From: Planctomycetota bacterium
GTDB taxonomy: Bacteria > Planctomycetota > Planctomycetia > Pirellulales > PNKZ01
Assembly (NCBI GenBank): GCA_018242585.1
Contig: JAFEBQ010000012.1
Coordinates: 212,563 to 276,562, forward strand
DNA: 64,000 nt
Direction: 5' to 3'
The notes beneath the pieces are model-generated. The model did not search any database. It was not told the origin of the DNA and was given only the letters and a program-made list of their open reading frames with translations. Made by a program: the position numbers and the translations under genes. Below are positions 52,783 through 61,355 of the stretch, piece by piece. Positions within the stretch are counted from its first letter, which is position 1. Each line of letters opens with the position of its first letter.

Positions 52783-53919
52783 CTAGCGATCGACCCGATC
52801 GTACAGCGCCACGGCTCCCGGCACAAAGATCATGGCCGGCAACCAGGCGGCCAGCACCGGCCGCAATAGCAGCGCGGCCCCCAATTGCTGGCACCCCATC
52901 ACCACGATCATAAAGCCGAACACCGCCAGGCTTGCCTTGCTGATCGAGACAAACATGTTCCGGGTCTCGCGCTGCAGGACCATCGGCAACCCCAGGAACA
53001 ACAAGCAGACATCCAGGAACGGCTGCAGCACTCGACTGTGGATCGCCACTCGCACATCGGCGCCAAACTCGTCGGCGTGCTGGTGCAAGCCGCGAATCAA
53101 TTGCCAAGTGGACGAATAGTGCTTCCACTGGTGCCCGCCGGTCAACAGGTCGAAGTTGACATCGCTGGCCACGAAGCACTCGTTGGGCTGGAGCCAGTCG
53201 GGAGCGTCGTGCGGGGTAATGACCACGGGGCGGCCGTTAAGCTTCAGCCCCGGCTCTTGCAACATGTCGAGCGGCTGGGTCACGCCGCGAAACAAGTAAC
53301 CGCCGGGCCGACCGTTGGCGGGAGGCTGGTAATACGCATTCTGGCCCACCAGCTGTCGCCGCTCGGGGTCGAGCGCCGGGCACAACATGAAGTTTGGCTT
53401 CTCAATCCGCTTTTCATTGGCAAAGGCGTGCAGCCCGCGAAACAGAAACTCGTTCTTTGAATCATAGCGAGCTTGCATGTCGAGGCCGATCTGGCCGTCC
53501 AGATTGGTCGCTTCCTTGATCAGCTCGTCAGCCAGCCGGGGAATCACCAGTTCGCGGTTCAACATGGCCGCGCCGCTCACCGCCGCTGCCGCCACGACAA
53601 CGGGCAACACGACACGCCGCCGCGAGATACCCGCCGCCATCAGGGCCGTCAGCTCATTGTGGCGCTGAATCCAGGTGACCGTGAACATGGCCGAGATCAT
53701 CGCCAGAATGGCGCTGATCCGGTCAAAGAAGAAGATCGACCGGTACAGGTAGTACTCGCCCATCACCTTGAGCAGCCCGCCGTGCCGCTCGGCATGCCCC
53801 AGGAACTCGTCCAGGTTGCTAAAGGCGTCGAACACGACATACAGCCCCGTCAGGCTGAACCAGCAGATGAAGTACACCTGCACGAATTGACGGAGGATGT
53901 AGCGATCGAGAATGTGCAT
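52783..53919 (-). CDS. LptF/LptG family permease
   Basis: 378 residues. It opens MHILDRYILRQFVQVYFICW, the typical amphipathic start and first helix, with more helices at SIFFFDRISAILAMISAMFT, VVLPVVVAAAAVSGAAML and three near the C-terminus (LDVCLLFLGLPMVL and following). A periplasmic domain lies between. In gram-negatives, LptF/G export LPS with LptB; planctomycetes often have single copies. The chain of the acyl-CoA synthetase downstream may be coincidental. Confidence 0.88.
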   Translation of the reverse strand: MHILDRYILRQFVQVYFICWFSLTGLYVVFDAFSNLDEFLGHAERHGGLLKVMGEYYLYRSIFFFDRISAILAMISAMFTVTWIQRHNELTALMAAGISRRRVVLPVVVAAAAVSGAAMLNRELVIPRLADELIKEATNLDGQIGLDMQARYDSKNEFLFRGLHAFANEKRIEKPNFMLCPALDPERRQLVGQNAYYQPPANGRPGGYLFRGVTQPLDMLQEPGLKLNGRPVVITPHDAPDWLQPNECFVASDVNFDLLTGGHQWKHYSSTWQLIRGLHQHADEFGADVRVAIHSRVLQPFLDVCLLFLGLPMVLQRETRNMFVSISKASLAVFGFMIVVMGCQQLGAALLLRPVLAAWLPAMIFVPGAVALYDRVDR

Positions 53920-54125
53920 CGTAGTTCAGCGTGGACCGGGGAGGCGTGCGGCGAAGCATAAGTCGTTTGTCCGCAAAGGGTCAATCGCAGCTTCGAGCAC
54001 CGCAGTGCTTTGCTTGATGAGCATCGTCTAAACCCTTGACAGGCCGTGATCTCGAAGCAAACGGCACCGATGGTTTTGCCCCGTTTCCGTGCTGAAATGC
54101 CACGTTTTTCGGGCATAAACTCCCG

Positions 54126-54154
54126 TTGCCGCCGAATCGCTCGCAAGCTACAAT
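54126..54154 (+). promoter_or_regulatory. Promoter of the metal ABC transporter operon
   Basis: TTGCCG (54126-54131) and TACAAT (54149-54154) are spaced by 17 bases. Transcription would start near 54161, about 50 bases before the first ATG, inside a palindrome at 54157-54172. Confidence 0.65.
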
Positions 54155-54156
54155 AG

Positions 54157-54172
54157 TTTTGATTACTCAAAA
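54157..54172. promoter_or_regulatory. Candidate metal-regulator operator
   Basis: Perfect inverted repeat TTTTGA-ttac-TCAAAA over the predicted start of transcription. Its position and A/T-rich palindromic form are those expected of an MntR/DtxR-type binding site, though it does not match a textbook box. Binding would block the promoter at 54126-54154. Confidence 0.55.
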
Positions 54173-54211
54173 TCACGCTTTTGCCCTTCCAGCAGAAACG
54201 TCCCGGGCCGC

Positions 54212-55177
54212 ATGAATTCCCATCACCTGGCCGGTTTGATCTCTCGCTGGCTTGCAGCGCTCGTGCTCGTTGTCCTGGCGGCTGTCTCGGGCTGCGATGG
54301 CGCCGCTTCGGCCACGTTGTCGCGCGAGCCTTCCCCCGTACAAGGCCGGCCGCTGCGCGTCGTCTGTACCACGGGCATGGTCGCCGACCTGGTGCGGAAC
54401 GTGGGAGGTCCGCAGGTCGAAGTCGATCAACTGATGGGCCCTGGCGTCGACCCGCACGTCTATAAACCTTCGACCGGCGATATCGCCCGGCTCGATCGGG
54501 CCGACTGCATTGTTTACTCGGGCCTGCACCTGGAAGGGAAGCTGGCCGAAGTCTTCGAGCGCATGGCCCGGCGCAAGCGGACGGTTGCCGTGACCGATGG
54601 AGTCCACCGCGCGCGATTGCTTGAACCGGCGTCGGGACAATACGATCCTCACCTGTGGTTCGACGTCGGGCTGTGGGCCCAGTGCCTGCCCGCCGTGCGC
54701 GACGCCTTGTCGGCCCAGGCGCCGCAGCACGCCGCCGAGTTTGCAAGTCGTAGCGCCGCGTACGAGCAAGAACTCAAGCAACTCGACAACGAGTGCCGGC
54801 GGCAACTGGCGACGGTTCCGGCGGCGCGACGCGTGCTGGTCACCGCGCACGATGCGTTTCATTACTTCGGTCGAGCCTATGACATCGAAGTCCGAGCCGT
54901 CCAAGGCGTCAGCACCGAAAGCGAAGCCGGCGTGCGCGACGTCAACGAGCTGGTCGCCTTTTTGGTCGAGCGCAAGATCAAGGCGCTGTTCGTCGAGTCA
55001 AGCGTCAGCTCGCGCAACATCGAAGCCCTGGTCGAAGGGTGCGCCGCGCACGGGCACACGATCGTGATCGGCGGCGAACTTTTTTCCGACGCCATGGGGG
55101 CCACGGGCACGCCCGAGGGAACTTACCCCGGCATGGTGCGGCACAACGTCGAGGCAATCGTCAAGGCGCTGCGCTAG
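54212..55177 (+). CDS. Metal ABC transporter substrate-binding lipoprotein (TroA/ZnuA/MntA family)
   Basis: 321 residues with a lipobox (LAAVSGC, Cys about 28). Metal ligands typical of cluster A-I: His in GPGVDPHVYKP, His in YDPHLWFDVGL, Glu in ALFVESSVSSRN and Asp in GELFSDAMG. The domain begins RVVCTTGMVADLVRNVGG. The Mn/Zn/Fe specificity cannot be decided from ligands alone; the GPGVDPHVYKP block is more like the Mn/Fe group. It is the first gene of the operon, 21 bases before the ATPase. Confidence 0.93.
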   Translation: MNSHHLAGLISRWLAALVLVVLAAVSGCDGAASATLSREPSPVQGRPLRVVCTTGMVADLVRNVGGPQVEVDQLMGPGVDPHVYKPSTGDIARLDRADCIVYSGLHLEGKLAEVFERMARRKRTVAVTDGVHRARLLEPASGQYDPHLWFDVGLWAQCLPAVRDALSAQAPQHAAEFASRSAAYEQELKQLDNECRRQLATVPAARRVLVTAHDAFHYFGRAYDIEVRAVQGVSTESEAGVRDVNELVAFLVERKIKALFVESSVSSRNIEALVEGCAAHGHTIVIGGELFSDAMGATGTPEGTYPGMVRHNVEAIVKALR

Positions 55178-55198
55178 ACGCGGGCGAATCGAGTCCTC

Positions 55199-55972
55199 AT
55201 GGCCACCGGCGTGCATCTGGTTGACGTTCACGACGTAACGGTCGCCTATCACCGCAAGCCGGTGTTGTGGGACATCGACCTGACGATCGACCACCCGGGC
55301 CTGACCTGCGTGGTCGGTCCCAACGGCGCTGGCAAAAGCACCCTGATCAAAGCCATGCTCGGGCTGGTGCCGCTGGCCAGTGGCGAGGTGCAATTCTTTG
55401 GCCAGCCGGTCGCCCGCGTGCGGCGGAGGATCGGCTATGTGCCGCAACGCGAAAGTGTCGACTGGGACTTTCCGGTCAGCGTGCTTGATGTGGTGCTGAT
55501 GGGCACCTACAGCCGGCTGGGCTGGTTTCGCCGTCCCGGCCGACACGACCGGCAATGGGCACTCGAATGTCTGGCGCGCGTGGGCATGGCCGATCTGGCG
55601 ACCCGGCAAATCGGCCAGCTTTCCGGCGGTCAACAGCAGCGGACGTTTCTGGCCCGGGCACTGGCGCAACAAGCCGACGTGTACTTGATGGACGAGCCGA
55701 TGGCCGGCGTCGACGCCGCCACCGAAGCGGCTGTGTTCGAGCTGCTGGTCAAGCTGCGGGCCGAGGGAAAACTGGTGCTGGTGGTCCACCACGACCTGCG
55801 CACCGTGCCGAAATACTTTGACAACGTGGTGCTGTTGAACATGCGCCTGGTCGCCTCCGGCCCGACGGCGACAACCTTCACGCCCGAGAACTTGCGCCGC
55901 ACTTACGGCGGCCGCCTGCGAGTGCTCGAAGCCGCCGGCGAAGCGATGCAAGCGCAACAGAAGAGCGGGTAG
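55199..55972 (+). CDS. Metal ABC transporter ATP-binding protein
   Basis: 257 residues. Walker [18 protein letters not shown]-loop [10 protein letters not shown], signature [16 protein letters not shown], Walker [13 protein letters not shown] and the switch His in VVHHDLRTV. Belongs to the MntB/TroB/ZnuC type. It drives uptake with the two permeases downstream. A 150-base gap with palindromic repeats separates it from the first permease. Confidence 0.94.
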   Translation: MATGVHLVDVHDVTVAYHRKPVLWDIDLTIDHPGLTCVVGPNGAGKSTLIKAMLGLVPLASGEVQFFGQPVARVRRRIGYVPQRESVDWDFPVSVLDVVLMGTYSRLGWFRRPGRHDRQWALECLARVGMADLATRQIGQLSGGQQQRTFLARALAQQADVYLMDEPMAGVDAATEAAVFELLVKLRAEGKLVLVVHHDLRTVPKYFDNVVLLNMRLVASGPTATTFTPENLRRTYGGRLRVLEAAGEAMQAQQKSG

Positions 55973-55973
55973 G

Positions 55974-56125
55974 AAAAGTTGCTGGTTGCTAGTTCCTAGT
56001 TGCTAGTGGGGAAAATACGTAGTCTCGATCGGTGTTGTCGCGGTGGTCTTTCACTAGCAACCAGCAACTAGGAACAAGCAACTTTTCAATTCCCTAGCAA
56101 CTCGCAACCAGCAACTAGGAACTTC
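55974..56125. repeat. Palindromic repeats of the gttgctggttgctag family
   Basis: The left arm 55974-56008 and right arm 56052-56086 are near reverse complements; a further half copy runs 56095-56125. They lie inside the metal transporter operon, before the first permease. Similar sequence is seen at 10679-10709 and 20640-20690. Confidence 0.8.
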
Positions 56126-56134
56126 GCGCCCCCC

Positions 56135-57406
56135 ATGCTCCCCGCTTACAACACCACGATTGTCCTGCTGGGGACCAGCTTGCTGGGGGCTTGCTGTGGC
56201 ATCCTCGGGACGTTCGCCGTGTTGCGGCAGCGGGCGCTGCTGGGTGACGCACTGGCTCATTCGACGCCACTGGGCGTGGCCGTGGCGTTCTTGCTGATCG
56301 CCCAACGCGAAGTGTCGTGGCTGCTACTCGGCGCGCTGGCCAGCGGGCTGCTGGGCGTCGTCACGATCCTGGGTCTGACACGCTTCACGCGACTGAAAGA
56401 AGACGCCGCCATGGCGAGCGTGATGGGGGTCTTCTTCGCCGCTGGCATGGCCCTGATGACCAATATCGATCACCATTCGCCTACCGGTAATCAGGCGGGG
56501 CTCATGTCGGTCACGGTGGGGCAAACGGCCAGCATGCTCGGCCAGGACGTCTATTGGATTGCCGCCGTTTCGCTCTTGTCGCTGGTGACGCTGGCCTTGC
56601 TGTTCAAAGAGTTTAAGGTGGTCACGTTCGACGAAGCGTTCGCCAAGATCCAGGGCTGGCCCGCCGGTGCGCTCGAACTATTGCTCGCGTCGCTGGTCGC
56701 GCTGGCCGTCGTCATGGGCGTGTTCTTCGTCGGCGCTATCTTGATCACCGCGCTGCTGGTGTTTCCGGCCGTGATCGCCCGGTTCTGGACCAGCCGGCTG
56801 TCGATAATGTTGGTGATTGCCGGGCTGTGCGGCGCGGCCATGGGGGGCATCGGCACAGCCCTCAGCGCTCGCTACAGCTTCACCCCCGCCGCGCCGCTAA
56901 TCGTCCTGGTCGGCACCGCCGGGTTCATGGTTTCGCTGCTGGCGGCGCCCGAGCGCGGGGCGCTCGCCAAGCTGTTTCACGCTCGTCGGTTATCTCGGCG
57001 GCTGGCCGAGCAGCGGTTGCTGGTCCACTTGTGGCAATCAGAATTCAATGGCGCTACGGCGGCAGCTTGGCGCGGCGGCGGTGGCGCAAGTGCAGCATCG
57101 ACGAAAGCTGCAAGTCGGCTGGCGAGCATCGGCTTGTTACGCCCAGCACCACTGGCCGCCGACGGCCCTGTTTGGAAGTTGACCGACTTGGGACGTGAGC
57201 GCGCGGCGCGAGTGGCCCGCGGACGCGAGCTTTGGCGGCTGGCGCTGTTGCACTATCCAGAGTTGGCGCGTCAGGCGGCCGACCTGGACCTGGAAGCGGT
57301 CGATCGGTTGTTGCCCCCCGGAGTGATCGCGGAACTACAGGCCGAACTCGACACGCCGCGGTGCGCGACCTCGCCGCCAACGTCCCCCAGCGAGGCCTCG
57401 CCATGA
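56135..57406 (+). CDS. Metal ABC transporter permease with winged-helix-like C-terminal extension
   Basis: 423 residues. The first 280 form an ABC-3 permease with eight or nine helices (LGTSLLGACCGILGTFAVLR, DALAHSTPLGVAVAFLL, GVFFVGAILITALLVFPAVI). The remaining 140 residues are soluble and include LASIGLLRPAP and then VWKLTDLGRERAARVARGRE, LWRLALLHYPELA. This resembles the HTH-to-dimer part of DtxR proteins but lacks His ligands, so it is called a degenerate version. Its stop overlaps the next start (ATGA). Confidence 0.87.
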   Translation: MLPAYNTTIVLLGTSLLGACCGILGTFAVLRQRALLGDALAHSTPLGVAVAFLLIAQREVSWLLLGALASGLLGVVTILGLTRFTRLKEDAAMASVMGVFFAAGMALMTNIDHHSPTGNQAGLMSVTVGQTASMLGQDVYWIAAVSLLSLVTLALLFKEFKVVTFDEAFAKIQGWPAGALELLLASLVALAVVMGVFFVGAILITALLVFPAVIARFWTSRLSIMLVIAGLCGAAMGGIGTALSARYSFTPAAPLIVLVGTAGFMVSLLAAPERGALAKLFHARRLSRRLAEQRLLVHLWQSEFNGATAAAWRGGGGASAASTKAASRLASIGLLRPAPLAADGPVWKLTDLGRERAARVARGRELWRLALLHYPELARQAADLDLEAVDRLLPPGVIAELQAELDTPRCATSPPTSPSEASP

Positions 57407-58746
57407 ACACGCTGGCCGACATGCTGGCCGGGCGCGAAATCGCCATGTGGACGATTGCCCTCTCGGCGTTGTCGAACGTGGCCTGCGCGCTGTTGGGTTG
57501 CTACTTGCTGCTGCGACGAATGAGCATGATGGGGGACGCCATCAGCCATTCGGTCCTGCCCGGGATCGTCGGCGTGTTTCTCTGGGCCGGTACACGCGAC
57601 CCGCTGCCGATGTTCCTGGGCGCGGTCGCGATGGGGCTGGCCGTCGCCTGGGCCACCCAGACGCTGCATGATCGGGCGGCGATGGCCGAGGACGCCAGCA
57701 TGGGCATCGTCTACACCTCGTGCTTCGCGCTGGGACTGGTCATGCTCTCGGCCGGCGCGCGACTGATCGATCTGGACCCGAGTTGCGTCCTGTACGGCAA
57801 TCTGGAAACGCTGCCGCTCGATGTTGTCACCTGGCGTGGGCTGGAAGTTCCTCGCGCGCTGGGGACGTTGCTACCGGCCTGCATCTTGACGGTGTCGTTC
57901 GTCGTCGCCTTTTGGAAAGAGTTGAAGATTTCGTCGTTCGATCCGGCGCTGGCGTCGGCCATGGGCTTATCGGCGATGGTAATCCACTATGCGCTGATGT
58001 CGATGGTGGCGGTTGTCACCGTGGCCAGCTTTGAAGTGGCCGGCTCGCTGATCGTGGTGGCGATGCTCATTGTGCCGGCCGCCACGGCCCACCTGCTCAG
58101 CGATCGGCTGGGGAATATGCTGGTCATCGCGGCCGTCGTGGCCGTGCTGGCCTCGACCGTGGGCTACTTTGCCGCGGTGGCGTGCGACACGAACGTGGCG
58201 GGCATGACGGCCGTCGTGGCCGGTGGCGAGTTGGCGCTGGCCGTGGTGTTCAGCCCTCGGCATGGCCTGATCACCAAGGCGGCGCTGCGGCTGGGGCTGG
58301 CGGTGCGAATCGCGGGCGAGGACGTGATCGCCGCGCTGTACCGGGCCGAGGAAGCGGCCGCGACCGAGTCGCAGCCCGCCGCCGGTGCGAGCACGAATCG
58401 GTTGAACTGGCGGCAATGCGTCGCCACCGCCCCGGGTCGCGGCACCGGAACCTTGGCCATCTGGTCGCTGGTGCGCCGCGGCGCGCTGAGCAAGCAGCCC
58501 GATGGTTACGCGCTGACCGAGGCGGGCCGGAGCATGGCCCAATCGCTGGTCCGCTCGCACCGGTTGTGGGAAGCGTACTTGACCGAGAATTTCCAGTTGC
58601 CGCTCGATCACCTCCACGCGCCGGCGGAACGTGTGGAACACTTCATCGGTCCCGAGTTGCAACAGCAGTTGGCCGAGGAAGTGGTCACCACGCACGTTGA
58701 CCCGCACGGCCGCACGATCCCCGAGGCCCAGCAACCGCCGAACTAA
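57403..58746 (+). CDS. Metal ABC transporter permease fused to DtxR-like repressor domain
   Basis: 447 residues from the ATG at 57403, overlapping the previous stop. Residues 1-285 are an ABC-3 permease (SNVACALLGCYLLLRRMSMM, GDAISHSVLPGIVGVFL, VAGSLIVVAMLIVPAATAHL). The C-terminal 130 residues have a winged-helix-like part (SLVRRGALSKQPDGYALTEA), then RSHRLWEAYLTENFQLP, HAPAERVEHFIGPEL and HVDPHGRTIP. The last resembles the DPHGxPIP/CPHGxPIP signature of the DtxR/MntR metal-binding domain. The closest known parallel is Chlamydia YtgCR. A regulatory role is inferred. Confidence 0.88.
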   Translation: MNTLADMLAGREIAMWTIALSALSNVACALLGCYLLLRRMSMMGDAISHSVLPGIVGVFLWAGTRDPLPMFLGAVAMGLAVAWATQTLHDRAAMAEDASMGIVYTSCFALGLVMLSAGARLIDLDPSCVLYGNLETLPLDVVTWRGLEVPRALGTLLPACILTVSFVVAFWKELKISSFDPALASAMGLSAMVIHYALMSMVAVVTVASFEVAGSLIVVAMLIVPAATAHLLSDRLGNMLVIAAVVAVLASTVGYFAAVACDTNVAGMTAVVAGGELALAVVFSPRHGLITKAALRLGLAVRIAGEDVIAALYRAEEAAATESQPAAGASTNRLNWRQCVATAPGRGTGTLAIWSLVRRGALSKQPDGYALTEAGRSMAQSLVRSHRLWEAYLTENFQLPLDHLHAPAERVEHFIGPELQQQLAEEVVTTHVDPHGRTIPEAQQPPN

Positions 58747-58798
58747 AGCCGCTCTGTAGCTGGCTATTTCTGTGTGGCACGTCCCAAGCGGAGCGCGC

Positions 58799-61228
58799 TC
58801 ACGACCCCGCCGGCAATCCGCCCTGTAGCAGTTGCGGCGGCGGAGTTTCCAGCGGAATCCCACTGATCTTACTGGCGCGCGTCAACTCGGCCCGCATGTT
58901 TTCGAACACCTGGGGAGGAAGTCGATATTGATTGATCGCCAGATTATGGAGTTGAACGGCCAGCCCGAACCGCTTGCTGTGGAGCATGATGCGGATCGTT
59001 TCGCGAAACGCTTCCTGGAAGTGCCGGGCAGCCACCGGGTTATCCATATTCACGTGCCAATGCTGATCCTGCCCTTGAACGATTGCCGGCTGGTTCGGCG
59101 CGATCACCGCGAATAGGCCGCGCAGGTTCTCCCAGATGTTGGGAAACTCTTGCTGTCGAACGATCATCGCGGCCATCAGATAAACGGCCGACTTCGAATG
59201 CTGGTTCTTCTGTCGCAGCGCGGCGGCCATGTTCAAATAGCCCTCAGGCGCCGTTGGCTCGAGCTCCAACATGCGCTCTAGCGCCTTGATCGCGTCGTCC
59301 CAGCGCGTGACCCGCATATAGGCCACCGCCAGATTCAAGTAGATGCGGAAGTTGCCGACCGTGACGATCTTTTCCTCGGGCATGCCGCGGGCGCGGCGCG
59401 ATTCAACCGACTTTTCGTTGACCGACTGGTCCATCTCGCGCGCACGTTCCAGAAAGAACGCCGCCCGCTCAAAGCAGTGAATCGCCGCCGGGGGAATGTG
59501 CTGCATGGTGGGGCTGACTTGGGTGATCAGCTTGTCCCCCTTGATGATGTAGTAGCGGGCCACGTCCTGGTAAATGCCGTTGGGCATATGCCACGGCGGC
59601 AGCGGCTTGGCTTCGAGGATCGTCGTGCCGCGTTCGGCGGTTTCGATCGCGCGATCCAAGACATTGATCGGCTTGGCCTCGGCGTGCGGGCCCACGATCG
59701 CGCCGGCCAGCCCTTTGTAGACCTTGAAGCTGTCGGGGCAAGTCTCGGCGGCGCTGGTCCACAGGCTCATTTCATCGAGCCAGTCGAAATTGCGGCAGTA
59801 CGAGCGCACCCCCAGGGCAACGACCACCAAAGCCCCCAGCGGCACGAGGGCCGAGCGCCATTTGCGAGCCACCGCGTCATCGGTTTGCGTGGCCCGATCC
59901 AACAGCGACGAGGCCGCGACGGCCACCGCTCCCACCACACCGATCAGGGGCAGATACATGAACCGTTCCCCCATGATGCTGCCCACGCCGAACAACAAAT
60001 TCGACGTGGGGCCAAACGCCAGCCAGAAGAACATCATGAAAAAGAACAGCGGCCGATTCCGGAATAGGGCGCGAAAGAACATGTAATACAGCGACGCGCC
60101 GACCAAGAGCAACGACACCCACGCGGCCACGTCGTTCGGATCGGTGAGCGTCCAACCGAACAGCGGAATCTGGTCGTAGGAATAATCGCACGACAGCGTC
60201 GCCGGACAGACGAACTTCCAAGCGTAATAGCCAATCACCTTGATGGCGGTCATCCGCCCGCACAGCCACGCGGTAACCAAATTGGAATTGAAAGCGAACG
60301 CCGCCACGATCGGGTTGTCGGCGCCAATTTCATCGAATACGGGCGATTCAGCCAACAGCAAGTGCCGCACGCCGAACAGCGCACATACCGCCGGCAGCAC
60401 CGCGGCGTAGCTCACCCAGCCCGTTTGCCGGAAGCGCCGGCCGATGGCTTGCCATACGGTTTCCTGGCCGCGCTGCTTGAACATCGAACAGTCATAGACG
60501 ATCAACAGCGGCAAGATGACGATGGCGCTTTCCTTGCAAAACACGCCTGCCAACGCCACGGCGAACATCATGGCCCGCAACCCCAGCCCTCCCGCGAACG
60601 AGGCCAGATACGCCAACCGGTGCAAGTGCAGGCAAACCAACACGACCAGCGCCACTAGCAAGTCGGCCCGACCGACGATGTTGGTCACGCTTTCGGTGTT
60701 CAGCGGATGCACGGCGAACAGGGCGGCCGCGCCGAACGACAGCCAATGCCGCCGCGTCACCGACAACATCAGCCCGTAAAGCAGCGTGGTATTCACCCAA
60801 TGCAGGAACAAGTTGACCAGGTGATAGCCGTTCGGCACTTTCTCATTGGCGAACACCGAGTAGTTGACCATGTACGATAAGGTTGTCAGCGGCCGGAACA
60901 GATTGCTCTCCCACGTCGGCCACCAGTAGCCCTTATTGAAGATCAACTCGACATTTTCACGCTTGGGCGATTTAAGCCGAAAGTCGTTCCCGATAATCAG
61001 AAAGTTGTCGAGGACCAGGCCGCAATCGAACGAGTTGCTATAGACCAAAAAACAAATCACCCCCAGCACGAAGCCGACAATCAGCACGCCGGGATGCTTG
61101 AGGGTTCCCAATAGCGGATAAGCAATTGGCTCGACGACTGGCGCAATTTCGGTCGGCGATGCTTCCGCAGGCTGGGGCTTTTCCGGCGCCAGGCGTTCAC
61201 GTCGAGTTGGTAGGCGGCGAGAGGGCAT
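58799..61228 (-). CDS. TMTC-like multi-spanning protein with TPRs
   Basis: 809 residues with about ten transmembrane helices. The early block PGVLIVGFVLGVICFLVYSN, NLFRPLTTLSYMVNYSVF and LFLHWVNTTLLYGLML, then VHPLNTESVTNIVGRADLL, matches the glycosyltransferase-like fold of TMTC/DUF1736 proteins (O-mannosyl-type). The C-terminal third is soluble with TPR motifs (RIYLNLAVAYMRVTRWDDAI, GYLNMAAALRQKNQHSKSAV). A periplasmic glycan transfer role is inferred. It is alone on the minus strand. Confidence 0.85.
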   Translation of the reverse strand: MPSRRLPTRRERLAPEKPQPAEASPTEIAPVVEPIAYPLLGTLKHPGVLIVGFVLGVICFLVYSNSFDCGLVLDNFLIIGNDFRLKSPKRENVELIFNKGYWWPTWESNLFRPLTTLSYMVNYSVFANEKVPNGYHLVNLFLHWVNTTLLYGLMLSVTRRHWLSFGAAALFAVHPLNTESVTNIVGRADLLVALVVLVCLHLHRLAYLASFAGGLGLRAMMFAVALAGVFCKESAIVILPLLIVYDCSMFKQRGQETVWQAIGRRFRQTGWVSYAAVLPAVCALFGVRHLLLAESPVFDEIGADNPIVAAFAFNSNLVTAWLCGRMTAIKVIGYYAWKFVCPATLSCDYSYDQIPLFGWTLTDPNDVAAWVSLLLVGASLYYMFFRALFRNRPLFFFMMFFWLAFGPTSNLLFGVGSIMGERFMYLPLIGVVGAVAVAASSLLDRATQTDDAVARKWRSALVPLGALVVVALGVRSYCRNFDWLDEMSLWTSAAETCPDSFKVYKGLAGAIVGPHAEAKPINVLDRAIETAERGTTILEAKPLPPWHMPNGIYQDVARYYIIKGDKLITQVSPTMQHIPPAAIHCFERAAFFLERAREMDQSVNEKSVESRRARGMPEEKIVTVGNFRIYLNLAVAYMRVTRWDDAIKALERMLELEPTAPEGYLNMAAALRQKNQHSKSAVYLMAAMIVRQQEFPNIWENLRGLFAVIAPNQPAIVQGQDQHWHVNMDNPVAARHFQEAFRETIRIMLHSKRFGLAVQLHNLAINQYRLPPQVFENMRAELTRASKISGIPLETPPPQLLQGGLPAGS

Positions 61229-61237
61229 GCAGTTCGT

Positions 61238-61316
61238 CCGTGGTCCGTGGTCAGTTGCAGGATGATCGCTGGGCCGTTTCGACTAACAACGGACCACTGA
61301 CAACTGACCAACAAGT
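61238..61316. repeat. Inverted repeat of the gtccgtggtcagttg family
   Basis: gtccgtggtcagttg (61244-61258) faces caacggaccactgacaactgac (about 61288-61309). It lies between the TMTC-like and amidohydrolase genes. Related copies lie at 12701-12753 and 13703-13733. Confidence 0.7.
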
Positions 61317-61355
61317 CTAATGACTCGCAACAAAGCTCGAAATGCCATTCGCCTT

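Noticed and set aside
54000..54125. Mn riboswitch (yybP-ykoY type) upstream of the metal transporter
   Set aside because: The predicted leader from about 54161 to 54212 is too short, and the region before it shows no matching fold.
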